A stretch of 64,000 nt of DNA from 55-13 sp037190145 (GTDB lineage Bacteria > Armatimonadota > Fimbriimonadia > Fimbriimonadales > Fimbriimonadaceae). The stretch covers positions 248,001-312,000 of the forward strand of contig JBBCJU010000010.1 in the NCBI GenBank assembly GCA_037190145.1. Direction: 5' to 3'. A model generated the notes under the pieces. It saw only the letters and a program-made list of their open reading frames with translations, was not told the origin of the DNA and did not search any database. This document shows, in pieces, positions 26,191 through 35,687 of this stretch; the first letter of the stretch is position 1, and each line of letters begins with the position of its first letter. Made by a program: the position numbers and the translations under genes.

Positions 26191-29121
26191 TCAGTCAACA
26201 AACAAAAATTCGTTGGTCATCAAGAGGGCCTGAACATATAAAGGGAAGGCGCCAAGCGGTGCAGGCGGTGGAGGGCCAAAATTACTGGACGCACTCCAAG
26301 TCAGTTTTCCATCAAGGGTGATTACTGTAGGGGACCAGGAGAAGGAATCAAATCCATCATTGCCTCCAGGTTCAACCACAAAGTCCAAGTAATCGCCTTT
26401 ACTGACGGATAGAGTAGGTAAATCCGTTTTTACCGTCCGGTTATGGGCATTCCACTCACCTACTAACCCAAGTAGGTTCCCAATAATTCTAGCCTGCACA
26501 CCATCACCCTGGGCACTAGGATGAGTTAGGGAACCTTGCACCTGAACCGACCCATCCATGGGTGAAGTCCAGCGTCGAATCACACTATGGGTTGAGTCTC
26601 TACCGGGGTGACCGCCTGTTTGATTGAGGGTTAGGTAGCCCAACTGAGGATGCGGAAACATCGGTCCAACTCGATAGCCGCCGTCGGCAAAGTGCTGGAA
26701 TGGAACAAATTTTTTGACGCGCTTAGTCACCGCATCATATTCGCCATAGCCGTACTGCCATGATCCCTTTGGGATATCGTTCGTGGAACTCGATGCTATT
26801 CGAAGGTAATCCTTTGCCAATGCGGCTTCGGCTGCACTCGGAAGGCGTGCAAAGAGTAATTGATATAGCCGACGAACCCGTTGACCTTCATCCTGAGCAG
26901 AGGTGATCTCGGCGCGTTCTGAAGTGAATCGGGCATGCTCTACAGCGAAAGGCGAATTCAAGAAGAACAAAGCTTGCTGAGGAACCGTCGTTTGAAATCT
27001 CTTTGAACTGGTTGTGTCTGGAGAAGCAAAGTCAAAGGTTTTAAACACACCCGGCAAGTTTTGGCGCTCTACAAACCCATAGATTGAGCGGCGCTGGTTA
27101 AAGGGTGCGGCCCAGATATCGGCAGATTTACCGCCGACCTTATCCAGATCCAATCTCCCTGAGGCTAGGAGTAGGGAATCTCGCATTTGCTCCAAATCCA
27201 ATCGCTTTCTATCCATTCTTGCCAGAAGACGATTGTCGGGGTCCTTCTCCAATAACGTTTTGCTTGTGGATGAACTTTGACGATAGGTTGCTGAAGTGAC
27301 GATGGCGCGGTGGAGTTTCTTGATCGACCACCCGTTCTCTACAAAACTTGCTGCCAAGAAGTCCAGTAGTTCGGGGTGGGTAGGTTTATCACCTTGGAAT
27401 CCAAAGTCAGAAGACGTTCGCACAAGACCGGCTCCAAAGTGTTGTTGCCAGACTCGGTTGACCATCACCCGGGCCGTAAGTGGATTTTCCTTCGCCGCAA
27501 TTGCCTTTGCCAGTTGTAATCGACCGCTGCCCTCAGTCCAGTGAGTTCGTTCGCCTGGGGGACTCACTGCAGAGAGAAATCGCCTCGGGGCGGGGTCGCC
27601 GCGAAGACCGGGGTTGCCTCGGCGAAAGATCACGCCATCTCCGGGCTTTCCAGAATCCGCCATCGCCATTGCAAACTCTGGCAAGGGTGGAGCGTTCTTC
27701 TGAATCTGATCAATGGCAGCCTGTAAATCTTTTAGCTTTTCCACCTCTTCCTTGGAGAAAGATGTGGTGAGCTGTTTCAAGCGTTCTTGGTTTGGGTATT
27801 GATCTTCACGTAAAGCCTGAAGAGCCGCTCTTGTTTCTGCGGTCAGAGTCTTTGCCTTCTCAGCAATCTTGTTTAACTCTCGAAGCTCTTTTATCTGACC
27901 CGTTACATGGTCTCGTAAAGCTTTCTCTGCTTGCTGTAAACGTTGGCTATATTGCTCCCAAGGTTCGCGTACGGTTCGCTCAGAAATAGGAACGGTTTTT
28001 TCTAGTGACGAAGCGAATACGGCATAAAGAGAATAGTAATCCTGAGTAGGAACAGGATCAAATTTATGGTCGTGGCAACGGGCGCAAGACACCGTGAAAC
28101 CCATAAATCCCCGGGTGGTCACATCAATGCGATCATCGATGATATCGTGAGAATTGTTAAGGAAACGCCGACCCACCGTGAGAAACCCTAGCGCTGCGAG
28201 AGGTCGCTTGTCGTCTCCATTCTGCACTTCTGGCAGTCGATCTGCAGCGAGTTGCTGAATCACAAACTGATCATAGGGAAGGTCGCGGTTGAATGCTTGA
28301 ATGACCCAGTCTCTATATGTATAGGCGTTTGGGTAGTTGCGGTCCTCCTCAAAAACGTAACCCTTTGTGTCTGCGTATCTGGCAACATCTAGCCACATCC
28401 GAGCTTGCCGTTCTCCGTAATGTGGAGAGGAGAGGAGGCGATCTACGACTTTCTCATAAGCGTTTGGTGATTTATCGGCGATGAAGGCATTTACTTCCGC
28501 CAGATTGGGAGGCAGGCCGATAAGATCATAAGAGAGCCGGCGCAAAAGCGTCCTACGATCTGCTTCCGGAGCCAACGTGAGCTTCTCGGATTGCAGCTTT
28601 TGAAGCACAAATGCATCAATGGGATTCTTTATGGAAATAGAGTTGCTAGCTAGCTTAGGAATCGATGGCTTTTCCACGGGGGCCAAAGACCAGAGGGTGA
28701 CTTTGGGTTCCGTTTCTTTCTTCTTTTCCGCAGGCCAAGGGGCACCCATCTTCACCCAAGACTCTAGATTGGCAATCTCCTCAGTCTTCAACTTCCGATC
28801 CATCGGCATTTTGATGGGCCCGGTGTGACGAACTGCCTTAATGAGAGGGCTTTCATCAGGTTTGCCGAGGACAATCGCCTTCGCTTTTTGAATTCCCGCG
28901 AAGTTGTCTAGGCGCAAGTCTGCCATCTGCATTTTTGGTCCGTGGCAAGAGAAGCAGTTTTCTGCCAAAACAGGCCGAATCTTGGCTTCGAAGAAGGCAA
29001 TCTGTTCAGGTGTTGCTGGGATAGTGAGGTCTTGTTGTTGGGTAGATGCCGCCGCAAAAGAAAGCCAAGCCGTGCTTGCGGCTAGAGTTAGTATGGATAG
29101 GCTACGAGGGCGAGAAGGCAT
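26191..29121 (-). CDS. Secreted c-type cytochrome with DUF1549 and DUF1553 domains
   Basis: The 976-residue protein has a signal peptide, a planctomycete-type cytochrome domain with haem site CFSCH (Cys56-His60), the DUF1549 (PSCyt2) block containing LRRLSYDLIGLPP and ERQARMWLDVARYADTKGY (about 190-250), and the DUF1553 (PSD1) block with NRVWQQHFG and AIVTSATYRQS. A coiled segment (about 395-470) separates the two. A C-terminal extension of about 150 residues follows. In Planctomycetes these are paired with DUF1501 proteins and linked to polysaccharide breakdown; here no DUF1501 gene is adjacent. The molecular activity is not established. Confidence 0.9.
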   Translation of the reverse strand: MPSRPRSLSILTLAASTAWLSFAAASTQQQDLTIPATPEQIAFFEAKIRPVLAENCFSCHGPKMQMADLRLDNFAGIQKAKAIVLGKPDESPLIKAVRHTGPIKMPMDRKLKTEEIANLESWVKMGAPWPAEKKKETEPKVTLWSLAPVEKPSIPKLASNSISIKNPIDAFVLQKLQSEKLTLAPEADRRTLLRRLSYDLIGLPPNLAEVNAFIADKSPNAYEKVVDRLLSSPHYGERQARMWLDVARYADTKGYVFEEDRNYPNAYTYRDWVIQAFNRDLPYDQFVIQQLAADRLPEVQNGDDKRPLAALGFLTVGRRFLNNSHDIIDDRIDVTTRGFMGFTVSCARCHDHKFDPVPTQDYYSLYAVFASSLEKTVPISERTVREPWEQYSQRLQQAEKALRDHVTGQIKELRELNKIAEKAKTLTAETRAALQALREDQYPNQERLKQLTTSFSKEEVEKLKDLQAAIDQIQKNAPPLPEFAMAMADSGKPGDGVIFRRGNPGLRGDPAPRRFLSAVSPPGERTHWTEGSGRLQLAKAIAAKENPLTARVMVNRVWQQHFGAGLVRTSSDFGFQGDKPTHPELLDFLAASFVENGWSIKKLHRAIVTSATYRQSSSTSKTLLEKDPDNRLLARMDRKRLDLEQMRDSLLLASGRLDLDKVGGKSADIWAAPFNQRRSIYGFVERQNLPGVFKTFDFASPDTTSSKRFQTTVPQQALFFLNSPFAVEHARFTSERAEITSAQDEGQRVRRLYQLLFARLPSAAEAALAKDYLRIASSSTNDIPKGSWQYGYGEYDAVTKRVKKFVPFQHFADGGYRVGPMFPHPQLGYLTLNQTGGHPGRDSTHSVIRRWTSPMDGSVQVQGSLTHPSAQGDGVQARIIGNLLGLVGEWNAHNRTVKTDLPTLSVSKGDYLDFVVEPGGNDGFDSFSWSPTVITLDGKLTWSASSNFGPPPPAPLGAFPLYVQALLMTNEFLFVD

Positions 29122-29150
29122 AGCAACGACTCTTTGAGGATAACACAGCC

Positions 29151-30104
29151 TCAGCCAGAGTAGAAGCTTTGCATTTGGTTACGGAACTTCTCGCCATAGA
29201 TTTCTTCCACCAACTTGCGCCCTTGGGTAGCTAGATGCTGACGGAAGGCCGGCTCATCTCGAAGCCTTGAGATGGCAGAAATGATCTCTTCATTAGAGTT
29301 GGCAAAAAGCACATTCTCGCCATGAGTGAGCTTTTCGGAGAATCCATGTCTCGACTCCGCCACCACCGGAATGCCACAAGCCAAGGCTTCCATGATCACC
29401 CGTCCATAGGCTTCTCTCCAATCTGGACGGGTTCGATAAAAGAAGACGTCCAGACTGTGCAGAAACTCTTTAGGGGGGATGGAACCCTCTGCAATCCGCT
29501 CAAGTTCAAAGGAACCTAAGTTTAGAGAGTCGGCTCCCATCAATCGAACCTGGATGCCTTGCTCTATTAGGGCTTGATATACCGCTGTATCTTCCGGGTT
29601 GTGTTTCTCTGGCACATCCCGGCTAAATCTTCCCACTGTGAATGGGCGATCTTCGGATAGCTGGGGCGAAAAATGTTCGAGATCAATTGGAGACTCATGA
29701 AGGACGCCAGGAATATCGGGAGTCATCGCAGCGATCCCTTCGGAGGCATAGACCACCTCTGGAGGGATCGACAGAATTTGGGTTAATGCTTGATAGACCT
29801 CTCGTAATCGAATGGGGGCAGGCAAGTTATGGATAAGTATTGCTCGGTTTGCGTTCGCGGCCTTAAGCCAACCTCCGATAGAAAAGTATGTACCTACAAA
29901 GACAAGATTGCCCCCTTTCGGAAAGCTGGCGGGAGGTCCAACTCTTCGAATCGGTACCTTCCCTGAAAACTCTGGATGGGGCTCTTCTTCAGCCCAAATC
30001 TGTACATCAGTAACTTCCGCAAGCAACTCAAAAAGCGCCACTGTTCGGTTTTCGCTACCCCCCACCGGGGTTCGCATTGGGTTTAGTAAATGGACTTTCG
30101 GCAT
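29151..30104 (-). CDS. Glycosyltransferase, GT4-like (downstream copy)
   Basis: This is a GT-B type glycosyltransferase of about 317 residues. The C-terminal half has the donor-site signature DVFFYRTRPDWREAYGRVIMEALACGIPVVAE, with the conserved Glu-x7-Glu arrangement ending in E(ALACGIPVVAE). The N-terminal half starts VHLLNPMRTPVGGSENRTV. The start is ATG 30104 (or GTG 30107), only three bases after the stop of the upstream paralogue at 30108. Length and layout match that copy, so the pair arose by tandem duplication. Acceptor and sugar are unknown. Confidence 0.86.
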   Translation of the reverse strand: MPKVHLLNPMRTPVGGSENRTVALFELLAEVTDVQIWAEEEPHPEFSGKVPIRRVGPPASFPKGGNLVFVGTYFSIGGWLKAANANRAILIHNLPAPIRLREVYQALTQILSIPPEVVYASEGIAAMTPDIPGVLHESPIDLEHFSPQLSEDRPFTVGRFSRDVPEKHNPEDTAVYQALIEQGIQVRLMGADSLNLGSFELERIAEGSIPPKEFLHSLDVFFYRTRPDWREAYGRVIMEALACGIPVVAESRHGFSEKLTHGENVLFANSNEEIISAISRLRDEPAFRQHLATQGRKLVEEIYGEKFRNQMQSFYSG

Positions 30105-30107
30105 CAC

Positions 30108-31064
30108 TTATCGACTGTAAAACTGAAGAACTTCATTGATCTTATCCGGCGAAAGCGCGGCGTCTGCTGCGCTTAATGCTCTTCCGGATTGTTTCGCCCA
30201 GAGATCGGCGTCATTCCGTAGGCTTTCAATGAGTTCAAACGCCTGTTCTTCTGTATCGTAAAGGAATCCACCGCAACCATTCTGAAGATAATCCACATAA
30301 CCATGACGGCTTTCTGCTACTACCGGAATACCGGTGCACATGGCTTCTAAGTTCACTCGACCAAACGTTTCATACCAATCTGGATGCCCCCGGTAGAAGA
30401 ACGTATGAAGAGAGTTCAGGAAGATTTCAGGACACTCTTGGTTCATTTCCAGAAGCTCTAGATTTGGATGCTCATCCAGGCCCCAAGTTTTCGCTTCACA
30501 GCCCATGATCCGCACTCGATATCCACGGTTGAGAAGCTCCTGAAAGAAAGAGGGGTCATCTGGATGATGCTTAGTCCAATCATTACGTCCCATTCTTCCT
30601 ACGGTAAACAGATCTCCTCGACTGGGATTTGGTCTAAAACGCTGTCGGCTAATGGGCGAAACGTGAATGGGAGCATCAATTCCAGATTGAGAGCGAATTC
30701 CTTCAGATGCAAAAGCAAGCTCAACCGGTGGAAGACCGGCATCAGCAAAGCCCCTAACAAAACCTTCGAGGTCACTGAGCAAGTTAGAGTTAAAGAGAAG
30801 GATCACCCGCTTTGGGTTGGAGTGCTTTACCCAGCCTGAAACACGATAATAGGCGCCGATGAAGACAAGGTTTCCACCCCGGGGAAACTGTTGAGGTGTG
30901 ATCTGTTTAACAGGGTATTTGCCGACGAGCCATGGGATGGGTGGAGCTTCACTCCAAAGGTTGACTTCGGTCTGTTCACTCAGCAATTCAAACAACGTGA
31001 GGGTTCGCCATTGCGCACCTCCAAGTTGTCTTCCAAATGTATTGATGAGATGAACGGTAGCCAT
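30108..31064 (-). CDS. Glycosyltransferase, GT4-like (upstream copy)
   Basis: The 318-residue paralogue of the neighbour shares VHLINTFGRQLGGAQWRTLTLFELL-type N-terminus and the donor-site region FFYRGHPDWYETFGRVNLEAMCTGIPVVAES. Divergence between the copies is considerable but collinear. It reads divergently from the NanE-ROK fusion with only 37 bases between start codons, so the two transcription units may share control, perhaps in amino-sugar-containing polysaccharide metabolism. Confidence 0.86.
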   Translation of the reverse strand: MATVHLINTFGRQLGGAQWRTLTLFELLSEQTEVNLWSEAPPIPWLVGKYPVKQITPQQFPRGGNLVFIGAYYRVSGWVKHSNPKRVILLFNSNLLSDLEGFVRGFADAGLPPVELAFASEGIRSQSGIDAPIHVSPISRQRFRPNPSRGDLFTVGRMGRNDWTKHHPDDPSFFQELLNRGYRVRIMGCEAKTWGLDEHPNLELLEMNQECPEIFLNSLHTFFYRGHPDWYETFGRVNLEAMCTGIPVVAESRHGYVDYLQNGCGGFLYDTEEQAFELIESLRNDADLWAKQSGRALSAADAALSPDKINEVLQFYSR

Positions 31065-31101
31065 TACGAAAACTCTGCAATTATGCGCGTAAACTGCCCT
31101 A

Positions 31102-32526
31102 ATGTCTCTTGATGAGTTGCGCCATTTATTGCAAAAATGTCCACTAATTGCTTCGGTACAAGCTAGTGAAGGCTCTGCAGTGGATGATCCTCAGGTTCTG
31201 GGGAAGCTGGCGCAGGCATCTCTGGACCAAGGCGTGCAGATACTTAGACTCCAGGGAACCCAAAATATTGGGTTTATCAAGACCCAAACTCAGGTTCCCG
31301 TCATTGGGCTCATCAAACAGGAATACTCAGACAGCGAGGTTTATATCACGCCAACGCGCGAAGAGATTCAGGCTCTGTTGGAGCTAGGGTGCGAGGTGAT
31401 TGCATTAGATGGAACGAAGCGTCATCGCCCTGCTCACGAGACATTGGCAGATTTGATACGGCAAATCCATGAAGGTGGAGCGTTGGCAATGGCTGATTGC
31501 GATAACCTAGCCTCTGCCCAATACGCTATTGATTGCGGGGCTGACCTAATCGGAACCACTTTGGCAGGATATACAAAGGAGTCGGAGCCTACGGATGGAC
31601 CTGATCTTGAGTTCCTGCGCAATTGCCGTGAGCTTGGTGTTCCGTTAATAGCCGAGGGCAAGTATGCTCAGGCTTGGCAAGTGGAGGCAGCGTTAAGAAT
31701 CGGTGCGGCGGGAGTCGTGGTTGGCGGAGCCCTCAATGATCCAGTAAAGCAGACGCGGAACTTGATGCCGCGCTCCAGGAACCTAACGGAACGGGTTGGT
31801 GCGGTGGACATTGGGGGAACCTGGCTAAGGTTCGGATGTTTTACGGGAGGCTGGCAGCTTCAGGAATCTGAGCGAACCCCAAATCCTCAAAAAAGAGAAG
31901 AGCGCCTAGCCTGGATTCGCGAGATGGCAGAAAAATACGAGGTCCAGCGACTGGGAATCAGTACTGGTGGCATCGTCGATCCAAGAACAGGAGTGTGCTG
32001 GACGGCGAAAGAGTATCTGATGCCGGACCAGATTGGGATTGAGTTTACAGAACAGACTCTAGGATTACCCACCTATGCGCATGGAGATGGGCACGCTACG
32101 GCATGGGGCCATGCTTGTTTGCCAGAGTTCGCGGGAAGGAGGGTCGCAACTCTTGCGTTAGGAACCGGTGTTGGATGCGGATTCGTTCAAGATGGTCAAA
32201 TTTGGGCAGGGAGGAGGGGAGAGTATCCCCGTATCAACGATCTTCCCACCTCCTTTGGTAAAACCTACGAAGACCTTCTCGGTGGGATCAATCTGACCAC
32301 CGAACCGACTGATGAGCAAAAAGGTATTGCCATTCAGGCTCTGGAAGACGCGATTTATATACTTCGGAATCTTTACTTCGCTGATGACATTTTGGTAGGA
32401 GGATCAGTCGGTCTAAGCTCTTGGATGCGCTCCCATTTGGAAAGACTAGAGGTTTTGTCAAGCCCATTCGGCACAGACGCAGGACTCTATGGTGCCGCCG
32501 CGCTAGCTCTGTATCCACCCGCATGA
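31102..32526 (+). CDS. Fused N-acylmannosamine-6-P 2-epimerase and ROK-family kinase (NanE-NanK type)
   Basis: Residues 1-225 are a NanE-type TIM barrel: PLIASVQASEGS, VIGLIKQEYSDSEVYITP with Lys72, ALDGTKRHRP and LIAEGKYAQAWQ with Glu185, GVVVGGA. Residues 231-474 are a ROK kinase: ATP-binding VGAVDIGGTWLRFG (about 232-245), and ALGTGVGCGFVQDG. The usual ROK zinc motif (CxCGxxGCxE) is absent and the catalytic-region motif reads YAHGDGHATAWGH instead of NDANAAA. The two steps convert ManNAc to GlcNAc-6-P in sialic-acid catabolism; kinase then epimerase in one chain. No NanA or transporter is present. Confidence 0.9.
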   Translation: MSLDELRHLLQKCPLIASVQASEGSAVDDPQVLGKLAQASLDQGVQILRLQGTQNIGFIKTQTQVPVIGLIKQEYSDSEVYITPTREEIQALLELGCEVIALDGTKRHRPAHETLADLIRQIHEGGALAMADCDNLASAQYAIDCGADLIGTTLAGYTKESEPTDGPDLEFLRNCRELGVPLIAEGKYAQAWQVEAALRIGAAGVVVGGALNDPVKQTRNLMPRSRNLTERVGAVDIGGTWLRFGCFTGGWQLQESERTPNPQKREERLAWIREMAEKYEVQRLGISTGGIVDPRTGVCWTAKEYLMPDQIGIEFTEQTLGLPTYAHGDGHATAWGHACLPEFAGRRVATLALGTGVGCGFVQDGQIWAGRRGEYPRINDLPTSFGKTYEDLLGGINLTTEPTDEQKGIAIQALEDAIYILRNLYFADDILVGGSVGLSSWMRSHLERLEVLSSPFGTDAGLYGAAALALYPPA

Positions 32527-32955
32527 GAAAATTTGCGACTTGTGACTTGATTGTTTCCGAGAATCCGTAGGATTTAGATGTGGGTTTTGGACCAGTGGAG
32601 TGTGGGATTTATTAACTGCTGGCTAAGGATTTGATAGGTTCGAAATGAACCTGATTTTTGGTGTGCATTTATCTACAAGCCACACAGACTTTTTGTGTTT
32701 TTGGGCAATTGGCTGTGAATTTGGACTAGTTGGTAATGGAGTGGCAGCTTTCCATTGTCTTGTCGCGTGGTTTTAGTCTCTATACATAAAGGGCGAATCC
32801 TAGGTTTTTGTCAACCCTGGGTTCTGTGGCTTGACGAGGCGATAAGGTTCCTCATGGAGGGTTAAAGAATGTGCTCTCCAACCTACTTGCCCTACAGCGA
32901 AACAGTTTTTAGTGAGACAGTCCCTATTCAGGAGAAGCCGTGATCGGTTCGAGTT
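32527..32955. other. Intergenic region, AT-rich, no gene recognised
   Basis: About 430 bases between the NanE-ROK fusion and the RHS island. No reading frame, tRNA or clear hairpin could be supported. Its base composition is closer to that of the RHS island than to the genes on its left. Confidence 0.4.
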
Positions 32956-33441
32956 CTATAGAAATTGTTTATTAATCAGCATAGAGGGAGTAAACCGCAT
33001 CGTTAGCTTTCTGTTTTGCGCTAGCAAACCTCCATTCGCACAAAACTGAAAAGCGCCTTCACTGCAAAATGAGTGCCAGTAATCCCACGTTCTATTGGGT
33101 TCGTTTACATCCCATCCAACCACATGGTCAACAATTTTTTTCCTACATATATTCTTCAACAATCTGTAAGTGCTTGGTGTAGCACCAAGACCAAGTGGGG
33201 ATTCCATTACTCTCCACCCGACCAACGCCTCATCTAGGACATCATCGTCGAATGTTGGATATTTCACTAGAATGTGTTGATAGTTAGCAGTGACATTTGA
33301 CTCAATAATCAATGAGTCGTACGCCTTACCTTCCTCATATGGAGTTTCCTGCCATCCACTACGCAGGCAAACTAAGGATACTGCTTCCCGAAGTTCATCA
33401 GGAAGCAAGTATAGTTGATAGACTTCAGAGCGACTTTCCAT
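32956..33441 (-). CDS. Hypothetical protein, candidate immunity protein of the RHS island
   Basis: This 161-residue acidic protein belongs to no family I recognise. It is soluble, beginning MESRSEVYQLYLLPDELREA, with one Trp/Cys-rich C-terminal region (TWDYWHSFCSEGAFQFCANGG). Its ATG abuts, with zero bases between, the TAG of a toxin-tail-like frame (33442-33612). The same TAG-ATG junction links the intact RHS gene to its immunity gene at 36068, so by position this is a candidate immunity gene. Codon use is more AT-rich than in housekeeping genes nearby. Confidence 0.6.
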   Translation of the reverse strand: MESRSEVYQLYLLPDELREAVSLVCLRSGWQETPYEEGKAYDSLIIESNVTANYQHILVKYPTFDDDVLDEALVGWRVMESPLGLGATPSTYRLLKNICRKKIVDHVVGWDVNEPNRTWDYWHSFCSEGAFQFCANGGLLAQNRKLTMRFTPSMLINKQFL

Positions 33442-33612
33442 CTAATAGGGTGTAAAAATTACTTGACCTCCCTGATTACCTCTCAAAAGATCAAGCAAAG
33501 CATTTCGTTCACGTTTTACGGATATGCCCCCACTAGTTGTTCGACCAATATTATATAGACCATGGATGATAATTGACCTGATCATTACTGCGTTCATGAA
33601 AAATTGCTTCTC
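33442..33612 (-). pseudogene. Fossil C-terminal tail of a displaced RHS toxin
   Basis: In another frame overlapping the end of the 33551 gene, 56 codons read through to TAG at 33442. The last part (GLYNIGRTTSGGISVKRERN, then LLDLLRGNQGGQV) has the composition of a real toxin-tip end. No start or RHS core precedes it; an in-frame TGA closes it upstream. It abuts the candidate immunity gene exactly. The reading is short, so this is a tentative call. Confidence 0.35.
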
Positions 33613-34195
33613 TCACTCTTTGCATTGATGTCTTGAACGTGTCATATGATTGTTCAGGGTCGATTCTTAATAAGTCCGACAGAAGTTCTAGCCAAACCCC
33701 ACGAACCAGGTACCCATTTAAAGGCTTCTCCTTTGAGAGTGCTATGGTTCTGTCCAATAAGTGCCTTGCGCTTTCGAAATCATGGTCATTTAGAAATAAC
33801 AATGCCCTAAGCGCCATCCTGTAGATCTTTTCTTCCACGAGCGACTCACTCAGTAAAAGGTGCATTTGTTCCGAGCTTAAACTGGACAATAACGCATTGT
33901 TGATTGCAAGTTCAGCATCATGGGTATAAGCGTCGATTTGATTCTTAATATGCTCATTACTTTTGAAAACCCGATAGGTGTTCCACGTCTTGACGAAAAC
34001 ACCATCAAGACGTGGGTCACAGTATGTTTGTATTCCTACAAAAGCTTCCAAGCACTGATGCCGTTTGATGAAGCCCACACGCGCAACATGGAAAAAGAGT
34101 TCGTGGTCTGTTTCACGAACAAGCATTTTTGCTTGCTCGTGAAACTTCCAGCTGCCCGCTCCTGGGGAGGCCATGCGTCGCATAATACTATCCAT
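33551..34195 (-). CDS. Hypothetical protein, candidate immunity protein for the nuclease-like RHS tip
   Basis: This 214-residue protein is largely helical (LLSSLSSEQMHLLLSESLVEE, ALRALLFLNDHDFESARHLLD) with TPR-like spacing in the C-terminal half and no signal peptide, suggesting a cytoplasmic partner. It starts nine bases after the stop (34205) of the frame encoding the nuclease-like toxin tip, the usual position of an immunity gene. No immunity family was recognised. Its 3' end overlaps a fossil toxin-tail frame, consistent with recombination at this point. Confidence 0.6.
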   Translation of the reverse strand: MDSIMRRMASPGAGSWKFHEQAKMLVRETDHELFFHVARVGFIKRHQCLEAFVGIQTYCDPRLDGVFVKTWNTYRVFKSNEHIKNQIDAYTHDAELAINNALLSSLSSEQMHLLLSESLVEEKIYRMALRALLFLNDHDFESARHLLDRTIALSKEKPLNGYLVRGVWLELLSDLLRIDPEQSYDTFKTSMQRVREAIFHERSNDQVNYHPWSI

Positions 34196-34204
34196 GTGCT
34201 GTAG

Positions 34205-35603
34205 CTAGAAAACGGGATACCACCGTGCTCCTCCCCTGCCTAATTCAACTACAATGCCCGGACCGTCGAATACATGGTCTCGGAATTGCTTTAACCGGGA
34301 TCGGCTAATCCCCCCTCTCTTACCGGTCTTAAAGTCAATGATGCCCCATGGTCGCTCTTTGTTTCCAATTGTTATATCTGGAGATACAGTTCCACCTGGA
34401 CGCCAACCGTCTACTGGTTTGCCGTTCTTATATGGTTGTTCAACATGTACCCACTCGTCAACGCCTATTTTTTTTCGCGAGTTCCTTGGTGATCTTGCCT
34501 AATTGTGCATGAATTGTTGTGCCGCCGAACTTTCCTATCCGTCGATCTAGTTCTTCGAATAGCTGATCGATCAAATAGTCTATCAGCATCTCGAATGCTT
34601 TCTTTAACTATATACTTAGCGATGAATACAGGAATCTGTCCGTCTGGATCAGCGATTACGGTAGGTGCATGTTCACCGCTTCCGTACGCATACCAGTTCC
34701 TTCCGTCCTTTATTGGATCACGGGTTAAGAATCTCCCTGTGCTTGCATCGTAGTATCGATGCCCAAGTAGCTTCAGTGAAGAGTCTGCGTCTTCTTGGTA
34801 GCCAAAGCTTCCGGCATAGCCAAATGGGCCCTTCCAAGTTCCGGTACTGGTTAGGGTATTCCCGAAGGCGTCGTACTGCTTCGTAGCGGTGACGGTTTGG
34901 GCGGTGCCAGATTGGGAGTCGGCATTCTTAAGTCCAGAATGCAGGAAGGTTGTAGTGGAGCTTCTACGCTCAGAGATTCCCGGAGTGTAGGTTGCTGCTC
35001 CGTCGCTAAGAACGGGGGTCGTGACTCCGGCTCCGTCTCTCTTATAAGTCGAAGTCCCGGTGCTGTCCACTTTGCTGACGCGGGTATCTAGACCGTTGTA
35101 AGCAAAGGTATTCGTCGCTGAGGACGGATAGGTTATCGTTGAGATACGGCCTTCGTAGTCGTAGGCCAGAGTGGTTGTTCCAGCACTGCTTACAACGGAA
35201 GTTGTCCTACCGGCGGTGTCGTAGCCGTAACTCTTCTGGGTGACGCCGCCAATCTTGACCGTAGACAGCTTGTCTGCATCGTCGTAGGCGTAGTTTTCCG
35301 TCACCCCGCCAATGGTGCGCGTTAAGCGGTTGCCGTTGCCGTCGTAGGTGTAGCTTGCGGAATAGCCACTTCTGGATTCAGAAGTTAGCTGGCCGATGTC
35401 GTCGTAGCCATAGGTGGTTGTGACTCCACCCACGGTGTTGGTTGCAACTTGGGAACCGTTGTTGTAGGTATACGCATTGGTTCTCAGAGTGGAATGACTG
35501 GAGTTCTTAAGCGTAACTGAGGTGACCCTTGAACGAATGTCGTAGGCGTAGCCCTCGTATTGCCCGGAAGAGTAAGTCTATTTGGTCAGGCGGTCGGCAG
35601 TGA
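34205..35603 (-). pseudogene. Displaced RHS 3' cassette with broken nuclease-like toxin tip
   Basis: RHS core repeats read from about 35603 (ADRLTK) through an in-frame TAG at 35578-35580, then intact YD-repeats to the hyperconserved core end (GHRYYDASTGRFLTRDPIKDGRNWYAY). The variable tip is broken by two +1 insertions: near 34600-34605 and in an eight-A run at 34468-34475, where the RHS frame hits TAG at 34465. Joining the three frames gives a coherent tip ending at 34205, with a PD...DxK arrangement (SPDITIG then WGIIDFKTGK) typical of PD-(D/E)XK nucleases. There is no N-terminal part and no start. It is homologous to the core at 36069 but clearly diverged. Confidence 0.75.
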
Positions 35604-35687
35604 ATTACCTGAAAAAAGCCTCCACAACTCGTTCCTCACTGATGGAGACATCCAAGCGTGCGGAGACATAAAAACTTCTTCAATCAC

